From IMG/VR virus record IMGVR_UViG_3300023223_000319, positions 1 through 54,040 of that record: 54,040 nucleotides of DNA, one strand, 5' to 3'. Both the position numbers and the translations under genes were made by a program. Position 1 is the first letter of the stretch, and the number at the start of each line of letters is the position of its first letter. Of the stretch, positions 47,367-53,067 are shown one piece after another. The notes under the pieces are model-generated. The model was not told where the DNA came from, made no database searches, and saw nothing but the letters and a program-made list of their open reading frames with translations. Source of the DNA: a virus.

Positions 47367-47548
47367 TTGCTATCCTTTACGGCCTCCGCTATACCCTGCT
47401 CTATCAAGTGAGAAACCTTTTTAGATATCTTGCCTTTCTTGTATTTCTCCATGCCGATCACGGCTTGTTTTTGTGCATTATTCTGGGACGCCTTTTTATT
47501 TAGCGCGCCCTTGAATATCTGGTTATATACAAAATCCTCAGGGCTCAT
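47354..47548 (-). CDS. basic hypothetical protein (64 aa)
   Basis: Lys-rich helical protein (Lys-Lys-Ala-Ser-Gln-Asn-Asn-Ala-Gln-Lys-Gln-Ala and Lys-Lys-Gly-Lys-Ile-Ser-Lys-Lys-Val-Ser), likely nucleic-acid binding. ATGA overlap with the upstream gene. No family recognised. Confidence 0.6.
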   Translation of the reverse strand: MSPEDFVYNQIFKGALNKKASQNNAQKQAVIGMEKYKKGKISKKVSHLIEQGIAEAVKDSKKGR

Positions 47549-47787
47549 TTTTTAGCCTCCATCCATTTTCCATTGCAAACGTCTTTCGATATATCACCCA
47601 GGCCCTCTACCTCCTCCCATTTCAGGCTCGGGTCTGATGTTGCGCCGCTCATTTTCAACCGAACAAACCCTGTTCCGGCGCCGGCATAAACATTACCGTT
47701 TCGCTTATATGCAGAAACCTGCTTATAAATTCCACGCTTATATACGATAATGGTTGCGTCGTCGATAACCTCAAATCCAATGCTCAT
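47545..47787 (-). CDS. hypothetical protein (80 aa)
   Basis: Start at 47787 uses AAGGA upstream and ATGA overlap with the preceding gene, rather than the Met 7 codons earlier. Beta-strand pattern (Gly-Phe-Glu-Val-Ile-Asp-Asp-Ala-Thr-Ile-Ile-Val-Tyr). No family recognised. Confidence 0.55.
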   Translation of the reverse strand: MSIGFEVIDDATIIVYKRGIYKQVSAYKRNGNVYAGAGTGFVRLKMSGATSDPSLKWEEVEGLGDISKDVCNGKWMEAKK

Positions 47788-48059
47788 TTCTTTTTCCTTG
47801 TTAGCCATTTATAAAAAGTTCCTGCCGTCTCTACCGCATGATTCTCCATCCCCTGGCGCAACAAGTCATTATCATACTTCAGGGCCTTAACCTCCTTCAG
47901 AAGCGCCGTATGCCTATCAATCAGCACCCCTATCATCTTCTCGACCGTTTGCTCCTGGTAGGTTAGCTTTGCCCATACCTCGCTAAGGAGTTCGGCTGTG
48001 TACCCTCTGGTGCCGGTTACTACAAGGGCATTCTCTACCCGCTGCTTTAGATCATTCAT
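47784..48059 (-). CDS. hypothetical protein (91 aa)
   Basis: Helical throughout, with Leu-Lys-Gln-Arg-Val-Glu-Asn-Ala-Leu-Val at the start and Lys-Ala-Leu-Lys-Tyr-Asp-Asn-Asp-Leu-Leu-Arg-Gln in the second half, a likely coiled coil. No family recognised. Confidence 0.55.
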   Translation of the reverse strand: MNDLKQRVENALVVTGTRGYTAELLSEVWAKLTYQEQTVEKMIGVLIDRHTALLKEVKALKYDNDLLRQGMENHAVETAGTFYKWLTRKKK

Positions 48060-48068
48060 GTGCTGCCC

Positions 48069-48266
48069 TTATTTATACTGGTCTAATCCGCCTTGAGCAG
48101 CGTTAGCGCAAGTTCGTAAGCATGCCTTCAGGTCGATAATCGTAAGTTCAAGCTCAACAATTCTTCGCCCTGCATAATGCTCGGCTTCTGTCTTAGATGT
48201 ATTGGGATGCTTTAACATCATATCTAGACACTCATCATCAGTTGGTGTTCCTGTATTTTCTGTCAT
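48069..48266 (-). CDS. hypothetical protein (65 aa)
   Basis: Acidic start, then a helical region (Glu-Leu-Glu-Leu-Thr-Ile-Ile-Asp-Leu-Lys-Ala-Cys-Leu) with two cysteines. It ends just before the leftward gene at 48059 and starts near the rightward sRNA promoter region. No family recognised. Confidence 0.55.
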   Translation of the reverse strand: MTENTGTPTDDECLDMMLKHPNTSKTEAEHYAGRRIVELELTIIDLKACLRTCANAAQGGLDQYK

Positions 48267-48284
48267 AACTACGCCTTATTGGTC

Positions 48285-48372
48285 TATACTTGTTAACGGA
48301 ACGAACCCGACTGTACGTTCTGGAGGTGACTCCAATCTGGAACTGGCCGGCCTAATCAAAGCCGGCCTTTTT
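48285..48372 (+). ncRNA. candidate small RNA with three hairpins and terminator
   Basis: A -10-like TATACT at 48285-48290 is followed by three hairpins: GAACG/CGTTC (48299-48303 with 48316-48320), TGGAG/CTCCA with a GTGA (GNRA) tetraloop (48321-48325 with 48330-48334), and a strong 7-bp GGCCGGC/GCCGGCC terminator (48345-48351 with 48361-48367) plus five T. It reads rightward, opposite to the genes on both sides; its terminator overlaps the 3' end of the gene at 48356. No -35 is convincing. Probably an independent small RNA; target unknown. Confidence 0.6.
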
Positions 48373-48562
48373 CGTTTCTTGATCCCTCATTCATAATAAA
48401 TGGAATAACCGCCTGATAAGCCGTCTCTTTTTCAGCTATATATTCATAATCATGCGGCAGCGACTCCCTAATAAAATCAATAAGATCGTCTGAGAATTTA
48501 ATCCGCTCAATAGCATAAGAATCAGCAGTAATTAGTCTTTTCAAGATCTGGCCAATAGTCAT
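48356..48562 (-). CDS. hypothetical protein (68 aa)
   Basis: Begins Met-Thr-Ile-Gly-Gln-Ile-Leu-Lys-Arg-Leu-Ile and continues acidic-helical. Preceded by TTAGGAGTGATG, a strong ribosome site. Its 3' end lies in the sRNA terminator hairpin. No family recognised. Confidence 0.6.
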   Translation of the reverse strand: MTIGQILKRLITADSYAIERIKFSDDLIDFIRESLPHDYEYIAEKETAYQAVIPFIMNEGSRNEKGRL

Positions 48563-48639
48563 ACATCACTCCTAATAAGTTAAACACCATAATACTCGTT
48601 ATCGCCCCCGGTGACTGTTAACGTTTGTTAATGATGGGA

Positions 48640-48663
48640 CATACACAAACCTCGTTGTGTATG
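48640..48663. promoter_or_regulatory. 9-bp perfect inverted repeat (possible operator)
   Basis: CATACACAA (48640-48648) and TTGTGTATG (48655-48663) with six bases between. It shares the TACACA/TGTGTA half-site with the palindrome at 48730-48744 in the same 190-base gap. No T tract follows, so a protein-binding site is preferred over a terminator. Confidence 0.5.
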
Positions 48664-48729
48664 ATGAATTGAGATATAACATACATAAAAATACCCCTCA
48701 GAGTTGCATCATAAGGGGCTGGGGTGGTG

Positions 48730-48744
48730 CTACACACTGTGTAG
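48730..48744. promoter_or_regulatory. 15-bp perfect palindrome (possible operator)
   Basis: CTACACA-C-TGTGTAG. Same half-site as 48640-48663. It lies just downstream of the stop of the small gene at 48753-48926 and upstream of the leftward gene at 48562. The gap also holds a CCCCT/AGGGG hairpin (about 48694-48718). A shared regulator is plausible. Confidence 0.45.
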
Positions 48745-48752
48745 GAACGGTG

Positions 48753-48926
48753 TTAAATAGTGAATGGCTCTTGAAGCTGCGATAATGACAAGCAGCGCTG
48801 GTGATCAAGCCTTTTATTTCTCTCTGCTAGATTAGCAAAACTTCGCTGTATGCGAGCTAAGTCAATACTAGTTAGCGCCTGAGCCTCACGGACTGCTGCA
48901 TCAATATCTGCTTGTGTCATACCCAT
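48753..48926 (-). CDS. small hypothetical protein (57 aa)
   Basis: CTGGAG nine bases before the ATG. Helical: Gln-Ala-Asp-Ile-Asp-Ala-Ala-Val-Arg-Glu-Ala-Gln-Ala-Leu and a basic C-terminus (Arg-Asn-Lys-Arg-Leu-Asp-His-Gln-Arg). No family recognised. Confidence 0.55.
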   Translation of the reverse strand: MGMTQADIDAAVREAQALTSIDLARIQRSFANLAERNKRLDHQRCLSLSQLQEPFTI

Positions 48927-48941
48927 AATTACACTCCAGGT

Positions 48942-49133
48942 TTAATCGGTGAACTTGTACGCCAGTATATCGGCCTTCCTTTGGGCGCGCGACCTCACTC
49001 TGCATGCCTTGCACCGGGTGTGGGCTCCACCTAAGTGATCCGGAACCAATTTCCTAACCCGAATGAACCACCGCCCTATATGGATCTCAAATGCCACCAT
49101 GGACGTCGGGAAGATTCGATGCTTCATAGCCAT
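48942..49133 (-). CDS. basic hypothetical protein (63 aa)
   Basis: Arg/His-rich with two cysteines (Cys-Lys-Ala-Cys) in the C-terminal half, perhaps a zinc site. Ends 16 bases before the next gene. No family recognised. Confidence 0.5.
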   Translation of the reverse strand: MAMKHRIFPTSMVAFEIHIGRWFIRVRKLVPDHLGGAHTRCKACRVRSRAQRKADILAYKFTD

Positions 49134-49136
49134 CCC

Positions 49137-49304
49137 CTAAAATAGTTTTGTGTCTTTAACAACACGGCCATTGAGAAGTGCCAATATGCCGCCAGCAATC
49201 TGCTCCCTTGATGCCATTGGATGAACTGGCATTGTGCGAATTGCATAAACACCATTAGCTTTTAGCTCTATTACCTTTTCCTCTAGCTTTTCGATGTTAG
49301 TCAT
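49137..49304 (-). CDS. small hypothetical protein (55 aa)
   Basis: Begins Met-Thr-Asn-Ile-Glu-Lys-Leu-Glu-Glu-Lys. Its ATG overlaps the TGA of the upstream gene (4 bases). Helical N-terminus, then Ser-Arg-Glu-Gln-Ile-Ala-Gly-Gly-Ile-Leu-Ala-Leu. No family recognised. Confidence 0.55.
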   Translation of the reverse strand: MTNIEKLEEKVIELKANGVYAIRTMPVHPMASREQIAGGILALLNGRVVKDTKLF

Positions 49305-49444
49305 ACCGTCTTCACCCTAGCGTCGCCATCAGGACAGGTTTTAGTACAGGCCGCAACAAAGTCATCAGATAGTTGTTTGACGGCGGCAACCAGCTCGTTA
49401 AGCGTTTTAATCTTTTCTGCATCAGTCATATCGACATAGGTCAT
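49301..49444 (-). CDS. small hypothetical protein (47 aa)
   Basis: AGGAGATAGCT before ATG. Helical with two cysteines (Ala-Cys-Thr-Lys-Thr-Cys) near the C-terminus. Coupled to the next gene by ATGA. No family recognised. Confidence 0.5.
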   Translation of the reverse strand: MTYVDMTDAEKIKTLNELVAAVKQLSDDFVAACTKTCPDGDARVKTV

Positions 49445-49453
49445 AGCTATCTC

Positions 49454-49780
49454 CTAAATAGGCGGCATGTCAGCCGGCCCGTCTTCTTTCACGATAAGGT
49501 ATGTCTTTTTGAATATGTCGGGCTTGCAGGGGTAAAACATCCTGTTCTTATCGAAAGGCTCTTTTATGATCATGTCGCCGATATTTGCAAGCATGTCACC
49601 TTCGCTTGTTTTTATAACCAAGCCGCCTTCACCCTTGCTATGATCAATATAGAAGTCTCTGCCAGTTGCGCCAATATATTCATTGCTGCCACCACCAAGA
49701 AACTCAAACATCCCCCGATGATTCTTCCCGTCCCATTCCATGAAATCAATTCTTACCGGTCGCTTAACGGCACTTGGCAT
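49454..49780 (-). CDS. common phage protein of unknown role (108 aa)
   Basis: Pattern Lys-Arg-Pro-Val-Arg-Ile-Asp-Phe-Met-Glu-Trp-Asp-Gly, then Ile-Lys-Thr-Ser-Glu-Gly-Asp-Met-Leu-Ala, Gly-Asp-Met-Ile-Ile-Lys and Phe-Tyr-Pro-Cys-Lys-Pro-Asp-Ile-Phe-Lys-Lys-Thr-Tyr matches a family widespread in phages. Function unknown. Confidence 0.72.
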   Translation of the reverse strand: MPSAVKRPVRIDFMEWDGKNHRGMFEFLGGGSNEYIGATGRDFYIDHSKGEGGLVIKTSEGDMLANIGDMIIKEPFDKNRMFYPCKPDIFKKTYLIVKEDGPADMPPI

Positions 49781-49828
49781 AGCTATCTCCTCAATAGATT
49801 ATTTATTGTACCACGGGGTAATCGACAC

Positions 49829-50002
49829 CTAAATCGGCGCACTTTTTTTAGTCATGCATCCAGATATGACAATCATAAACAGGTCAGGCTTGTCTGTATG
49901 CCAGTCTCTCAGCGTAGAAATCGGAATAGTAGAAAGTTCTGACACCTCCTGTAGCGATTTAAATCCGCTTGCTTTAGCGAGTTGTGATGGTGTGGTGCTC
50001 AA
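49829..50002 (-). CDS. small HTH phage protein (57 aa, TTG start)
   Basis: TTG at 50002 with AAAAGGAGAG upstream. The pattern Pro-Ser-Gln-Leu-Ala-Lys-Ala-Ser-Gly-Phe-Lys-Ser-Leu-Gln-Glu-Val-Ser, then Ser-Thr-Leu-Arg-Asp-Trp and Lys-Pro-Asp-Leu-Phe resembles a well-known small phage HTH family. Probably a regulator or replication accessory. Confidence 0.65.
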   Translation of the reverse strand: MSTTPSQLAKASGFKSLQEVSELSTIPISTLRDWHTDKPDLFMIVISGCMTKKSAPI

Positions 50003-50058
50003 AATACTCTCCTTTTGTCTATGTTGTTGTTTCGCTTGTGATTTCAGTGGTGACCAAG

Positions 50059-50223
50059 TTAAATGATTTTATATTGCGATGGCTTAACTACTCCGCCGCC
50101 TAGTGATAAATCCTTGCCGTTTATTTTCTCGGATCGTGCGCGCCATGTTTCGCCGGCCTGCATGGTAAAGCGAGGCAGGTAGATAGCCTCGGTAAATTCG
50201 ATCATCACCATAGAGGGGCGCAT
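50059..50223 (-). CDS. small hypothetical protein (54 aa)
   Basis: GGAGGCGGTGTA precedes the ATG, overlapping the end of the upstream gene (TAATG). Pattern Phe-Thr-Met-Gln-Ala-Gly-Glu-Thr-Trp-Arg-Ala-Arg and Gly-Gly-Gly-Val-Val-Lys suggests a small beta domain. No family recognised. Confidence 0.55.
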   Translation of the reverse strand: MRPSMVMIEFTEAIYLPRFTMQAGETWRARSEKINGKDLSLGGGVVKPSQYKII

Positions 50224-50402
50224 TACACCGCCTCCGAGTAGCGACCTTCTTCATAAAATACTACGGTGAAAACTTTTTTTCCTTTAGCTTTGCGAGCTTT
50301 GATCCACTGGCGAGTAGCACCTTTATGTTCGTATTCTTTCATGCTGATCACTACTGCTTTATTGGTCTTCAGTGCTTGCTCTAAGGTTGCGAAAGTTTTC
50401 AT
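50223..50402 (-). CDS. hypothetical protein (59 aa)
   Basis: Start at 50402 is preferred: GGAG lies nine bases upstream; the earlier Met codons lack a site. Sequence begins Lys-Thr-Phe-Ala-Thr-Leu-Glu-Gln-Ala-Leu-Lys-Thr and contains a basic Lys-Ala-Arg-Lys-Ala-Lys-Gly-Lys-Lys patch. First gene of the leftward operon; -10-like TATAAT lies on this strand at 50467-50472. Confidence 0.6.
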   Translation of the reverse strand: MKTFATLEQALKTNKAVVISMKEYEHKGATRQWIKARKAKGKKVFTVVFYEEGRYSEAV

Positions 50403-50512
50403 CTTGTCTTGCTCCATGTCTTTAGTTGATGAGTTAATAATACACGGTATTCGCACATAAACAAGCATTATATTCGATATTCGTGCATTTATTTATTAGT
50501 TGTCGATCGGAC

Positions 50513-50540
50513 TTGTGCTATTACCATACTGCTATATAAT
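50513..50540 (+). promoter_or_regulatory. promoter of the RNA locus
   Basis: TTGTGC (50513-50518), 16 bases, TATAAT (50535-50540). The perfect -10 and TTG of the -35 make it one of the strongest promoters in the window. Start near 50547 places the pseudoknot RNA at the 5' end. Confidence 0.65.
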
Positions 50541-50546
50541 GGGTGG

Positions 50547-50684
50547 TGTAGTTAGGCGTGTGGAAGCGCTTGGATTGGTAGAGAGATAGGGTCAATAAGT
50601 ACAGGTTTTAGAGAGCGCGGGAAATACTTCCACGTATCTCTTTACCAACCCCATCTCTAGGGTCTGTATTTATTGGCCTTTTTT
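50547..50684 (+). ncRNA. 138-nt pseudoknotted RNA with U6 terminator
   Basis: Helices: P1 GTGGAAG/CTTCCAC (50560-50566 with 50627-50633); P2 CGCT/AGCG (50567-50570 with 50614-50617); A, 14 bp with one G-U (50575-50588 with 50635-50648); B, 15 bp with two G-U (50590-50604 with 50664-50678), then six T. A crosses P1/P2, B crosses both A and P1/P2, so it can be a pseudoknot or a switch between states. The layout P1-P2-B-P2'-P1'-B'-U6 equals that of the NAD+ leader at 16988-17085. It ends five bases before tRNA-Pro. Role unknown; it might control read-through into the tRNA and ornate RNA. Confidence 0.7.
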
Positions 50685-50689
50685 GTTTT

Positions 50690-50767
50690 CTGTGTGTAGC
50701 TCAGCTTGGTTAGAGTGCTCGGTTTGGAACTGAGGGGTCGTAGGTTCGAATCCTACCACACAGACCA
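50690..50767 (+). tRNA. tRNA-Pro (UGG)
   Basis: Complete cloverleaf with encoded CCA: acceptor CTGTGTG/CACACAG with the C1-G72 typical of bacterial tRNA-Pro, D-stem GCTC/GAGT, anticodon stem CTCGG/CTGAG with anticodon TGG at 50725-50727, T-stem GTAGG/CCTAC with loop TTCGAAT, A73 and CCA at 50765-50767. Reads CCN codons. Phages often carry tRNAs to replace host tRNAs cut during defence. Confidence 0.95.
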
Positions 50768-50772
50768 CTTTT

Positions 50773-50849
50773 GCTCCCTTAGCCCAATTGGCAGAGGCGC
50801 TGGATTTAGATTCCAGAGGTTCTAGGTTCGACTCCTAGAGGGAGTACCA
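50773..50849 (+). tRNA. tRNA with UAG anticodon (Leu by codon, class-I shape)
   Basis: Cloverleaf with encoded CCA: acceptor GCTCCCT/AGGGAGT (first pair G-U), D-stem GCC/GGC, anticodon stem CTGGA/TCCAG with TAG at 50807-50809, variable region of only five bases (50817-50821), T-stem CTAGG/CCTAG. UAG should read CUA leucine codons, but bacterial tRNA-Leu needs a long variable arm. This short-arm tRNA may be charged poorly, charged by another synthetase or carry another amino acid. G1-U72 is also unusual. Confidence 0.85.
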
Positions 50850-51480
50850 TTTCAAGACCATAGTCTGTATTGATAAGAGTAAAGGGAATGTTGTTCCGGA
50901 ATTAGCTACCGGATTCCTGTTGGTGGTGATTGAGTCTCTATTACCTTGGGCAAACTAGCGTAGCCTGGGCAGATGACAGCTAGACACCTTAGCCAGCACT
51001 CTTACCAATACAGATTATACCTCCATAATGAGCCTGTATATGTGGTGAGCATGCGGAACCTAGAGTTAATAAACTGACTCGAGTTAATAGACTGACTTCA
51101 ATGGAACCAATGGCTCCCTTCATATACAGGTTCACCGCCTACTGCCAGGTTCATGGCATCCAGCAAATTGTCACCGGTCGATCCGGGTAATCAAAGCAAT
51201 TAGCAATACTAGATTCGATCAGCACTAGCGGCAGCCAGGAAACGGGCCAAGCAAAGCCATCTTCCCTCTACGATAAGATGCGCGGATTAAGAGGGGTGCA
51301 GGTACAGATATCCTATATAGCTCAGGATCGTGCCTTAAACAGCGATTACGTGAATATGAATACCTGAGTAGCTTTAAGCGTAAATCTCCTATGTAAGCCT
51401 TGTTCAACGGCTCTAAACTTGGCTAGTTCATCCGGCAAGATGTAAAAAGGTTCGCTGATAAGTGATTGATGATAGCCAGT
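50850..51480 (+). ncRNA. large ornate structured RNA region (GOLLD/ROOL-like by context)
   Basis: No protein-coding frame is convincing in these 630 bases. Helices: 21 positions with one A-C mismatch and one G-U (50860-50880 with 50998-51018); inside it GGAAT/ATTCC enclosing CCGG/CCGG, GGTGAT/ATTACC, CTAGC/GCTAG; 10 bp perfect (51033-51042 with 51121-51130) enclosing a 17-base tandem repeat (51063-51079, 51081-51097); TGCCA/TGGCA (51143-51158); AATTG/CAATT (51166-51170 with 51197-51201) around CCGG/CCGG; TCCCTCT/AGAGGGG type stem (51264-51269 with 51290-51295); ATCCT/AGGAT (51310-51328); CTTAAA/TTTAAG (51334-51378); a 9-bp plus bulge stem (51416-51425 with 51473-51481). It follows two tRNAs directly, so tRNA processing would free its 5' end at 50850. 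Homology to GOLLD or ROOL is not proven. Confidence 0.6.
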
Positions 51481-51529
51481 TATAATGAAGTGTACGGAAG
51501 TAGTTAGGTTGATGAGTAGTTCACCAACC
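51481..51529 (+). promoter_or_regulatory. -10 box and hairpin leader of the 51559 operon
   Basis: TATAAT at 51481-51486, without a good -35. GTAGTTAGG follows at 51500-51508, as it does after the -10 at 50535 (GTAGTTAGG at 50548-50556). A hairpin GGTTG-TGA/TCA-CAACC (51507-51529) comes next. The first T of this -10 also pairs in the last helix of the ornate RNA. Confidence 0.45.
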
Positions 51530-51558
51530 CCTCTTAATTGACGATATGGGAAAATATT

Positions 51559-51792
51559 ATGAATGATCCAGAATGTAAATTGCTTAGACTAGCCGATGCA
51601 TGCAGTGACGCATTGTTTGGCGGTGAATGTGGCTGGGAGAGCATGGACTTTGACCATTTTGTTACTGAGTGCGCCAAAGCTATACAGGAAAGAAATCGGC
51701 TAGTAAAAGCACTTGAATACTCACTGGCAGCCTTATCACACGGCTCTGTATCGGTAGTAAGCAAGCAGGTCGCTGAGATGCTAAAAGATTAA
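51559..51792 (+). CDS. hypothetical protein (77 aa)
   Basis: Start at 51559 has the TATGGGAAAATA leader that is repeated before the next gene (ATGAATGA start), so it is preferred over the Met at 51538. Helical and acidic (Cys-Lys-Leu-Leu-Arg-Leu-Ala-Asp-Ala-Cys-Ser-Asp-Ala-Leu). No family recognised. Confidence 0.65.
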   Translation: MNDPECKLLRLADACSDALFGGECGWESMDFDHFVTECAKAIQERNRLVKALEYSLAALSHGSVSVVSKQVAEMLKD

Positions 51793-51814
51793 TTGACAGC
51801 TATGGGAAAATACA

Positions 51815-52063
51815 ATGAATGAAGATTCAGGAGTTCAACGAAAGCGATCTAAGTCGGCTGTCGTATGGCCCAACAGCTTAAAGCCATGCCCATTGTGCGG
51901 CGACAAAGACGAATTTATTTCAACATTTCATAACGGATTAGATTTATGGAGCGTTTCGTGCTGTAGGTGCGGACTACATTTAGAGATACCGGGAGGCGGG
52001 TTTTTTACTGAAAGCGAGGCTGTTATCGCCTGGAATACTCGCACCCCATCCACCAGCATATAA
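51815..52063 (+). CDS. Lar-like zinc-ribbon protein (82 aa)
   Basis: Pattern Leu-Lys-Pro-Cys-Pro-Leu-Cys-Gly (residues about 22-29), Trp-Ser-Val-Ser-Cys-Cys-Arg-Cys-Gly-Leu and the closing Ser-Glu-Ala-Val-Ile-Ala-Trp-Asn-Thr-Arg matches Lar-type restriction-alleviation proteins. Lar dampens host type I restriction; activity here is inferred. Same leader motif as the preceding gene. Confidence 0.78.
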   Translation: MNEDSGVQRKRSKSAVVWPNSLKPCPLCGDKDEFISTFHNGLDLWSVSCCRCGLHLEIPGGGFFTESEAVIAWNTRTPSTSI

Positions 52064-52078
52064 GAGAGGGTTAATATA

Positions 52079-52405
52079 ATGAAGATTATCAAGCGCATTG
52101 AACTTGCGGCATCGGCAGCTGGCAGATGGTCAGATCAGTACGGCCCTAATTTTGATACATTCGGCGCCCTTGATAAAAAAGCCATCCATGAGAATCTTTT
52201 GGCGCTTGGTGAAAATCCATCTGTTGTCGATGTAAACAAGACCATTGGGAATACCTCTTGGACTAGAGCGACTTGCGGCGAATGCCAGGTTGAGGGCTTT
52301 GACGAAGTTATTATGGTTGGCGAGGAGCCTGATTATGAGAGCAGCACAGCCTGCCTATGTAAATCATGCCTACAGAGCGCTCTAAGGATTTTTAACCACA
52401 CATAA
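52079..52405 (+). CDS. cysteine-motif hypothetical protein (108 aa)
   Basis: Contains Cys-Gly-Glu-Cys near residue 66 and Cys-Leu-Cys-Lys-Ser-Cys-Leu near 92, a zinc-ribbon-like pair. The N-terminus is Lys-Ile-Ile-Lys-Arg-Ile-Glu-Leu-Ala-Ala. GAGAGGG ribosome site upstream. No family recognised. Confidence 0.6.
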   Translation: MKIIKRIELAASAAGRWSDQYGPNFDTFGALDKKAIHENLLALGENPSVVDVNKTIGNTSWTRATCGECQVEGFDEVIMVGEEPDYESSTACLCKSCLQSALRIFNHT

Positions 52406-52422
52406 CACTACGGGAGAACATA

Positions 52423-52611
52423 ATGGCTAACGAAAGGCTACATATTATATGCGGGAATTGCGGTTGTAATGATAATTTTGAATGGCAGCATCAGCAGGGA
52501 TTAGTCGCTAACGGAGAAAAGATAAGCGACGAGGATACCTGGGTTTGGTGTCGCAACTGCTCAACCCTTCACTCTCTGAATGATAACGCCGACAACGTGG
52601 ACAAATCGTAA
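52423..52611 (+). CDS. zinc-ribbon protein (62 aa)
   Basis: Cys-Gly-Asn-Cys-Gly-Cys (residues about 10-15) and Val-Trp-Cys-Arg-Asn-Cys in the second half form a four-cysteine ribbon. GGGAGAAC upstream. Probably a small nucleic-acid or protein binder; no family recognised. Confidence 0.65.
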   Translation: MANERLHIICGNCGCNDNFEWQHQQGLVANGEKISDEDTWVWCRNCSTLHSLNDNADNVDKS

Positions 52612-52669
52612 CCCAACCACCTACCGCAAACAGCTACAATAACGGCTAAACACAACAAGGAATAGAGCG

Positions 52670-53035
52670 ATGGCAATGAACAAGAAAGAAAAGGCGCACA
52701 TTGAAGATTTAAAGGAAATGATCGAGATGGGCGATATTCTTTTGGCGCTCAGGCTTACCGAGAATGTTCCGTGTGATGTGCCAATCCCTGTCGGATCTTA
52801 TTCGGATATAGTTAATGGGTATTCGTTCAACAGTCACAGCATGTCTGTATCGGAATCATGCAGCAGCAGTATTAGTCATGGGTGGAAGCATGGAGAAACA
52901 AGAAGTCAGAATCCTAGAGAACAATACAGCACAAAGCTGCTTGCATTCAAAGCTATGCGCCATGATATGGAGTTATTATACGCAAAAAATCTGCGGAAAA
53001 TTGATCTTATTATTGATGCACAGTCAGCCGCATAA
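52670..53035 (+). CDS. hypothetical protein (121 aa)
   Basis: Helical start, then a Ser-rich middle with many Ser/His (Ser-Phe-Asn-Ser-His-Ser-Met-Ser-Val), then another helix. The upstream AAGGAATAG gives a ribosome site. No family recognised. Confidence 0.6.
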   Translation: MAMNKKEKAHIEDLKEMIEMGDILLALRLTENVPCDVPIPVGSYSDIVNGYSFNSHSMSVSESCSSSISHGWKHGETRSQNPREQYSTKLLAFKAMRHDMELLYAKNLRKIDLIIDAQSAA

Positions 53036-53067
53036 CCCCCTACATAGCTAACATAAAGGATACTGAG

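Noticed and set aside
48202-48396. Rightward 64-aa frame at the sRNA locus
   Set aside because: It runs through three hairpins and a terminator with no ribosome site; RNA reading preferred.
51063-51097. 17-base tandem repeat as CRISPR or iteron
   Set aside because: Only two copies without spacers and inside a helix-bounded RNA domain; neither CRISPR nor a convincing iteron set.
51225-51407. Leftward 60-aa frame inside the ornate RNA
   Set aside because: No ribosome site, unusual composition and lies across several helices; not supported as protein.
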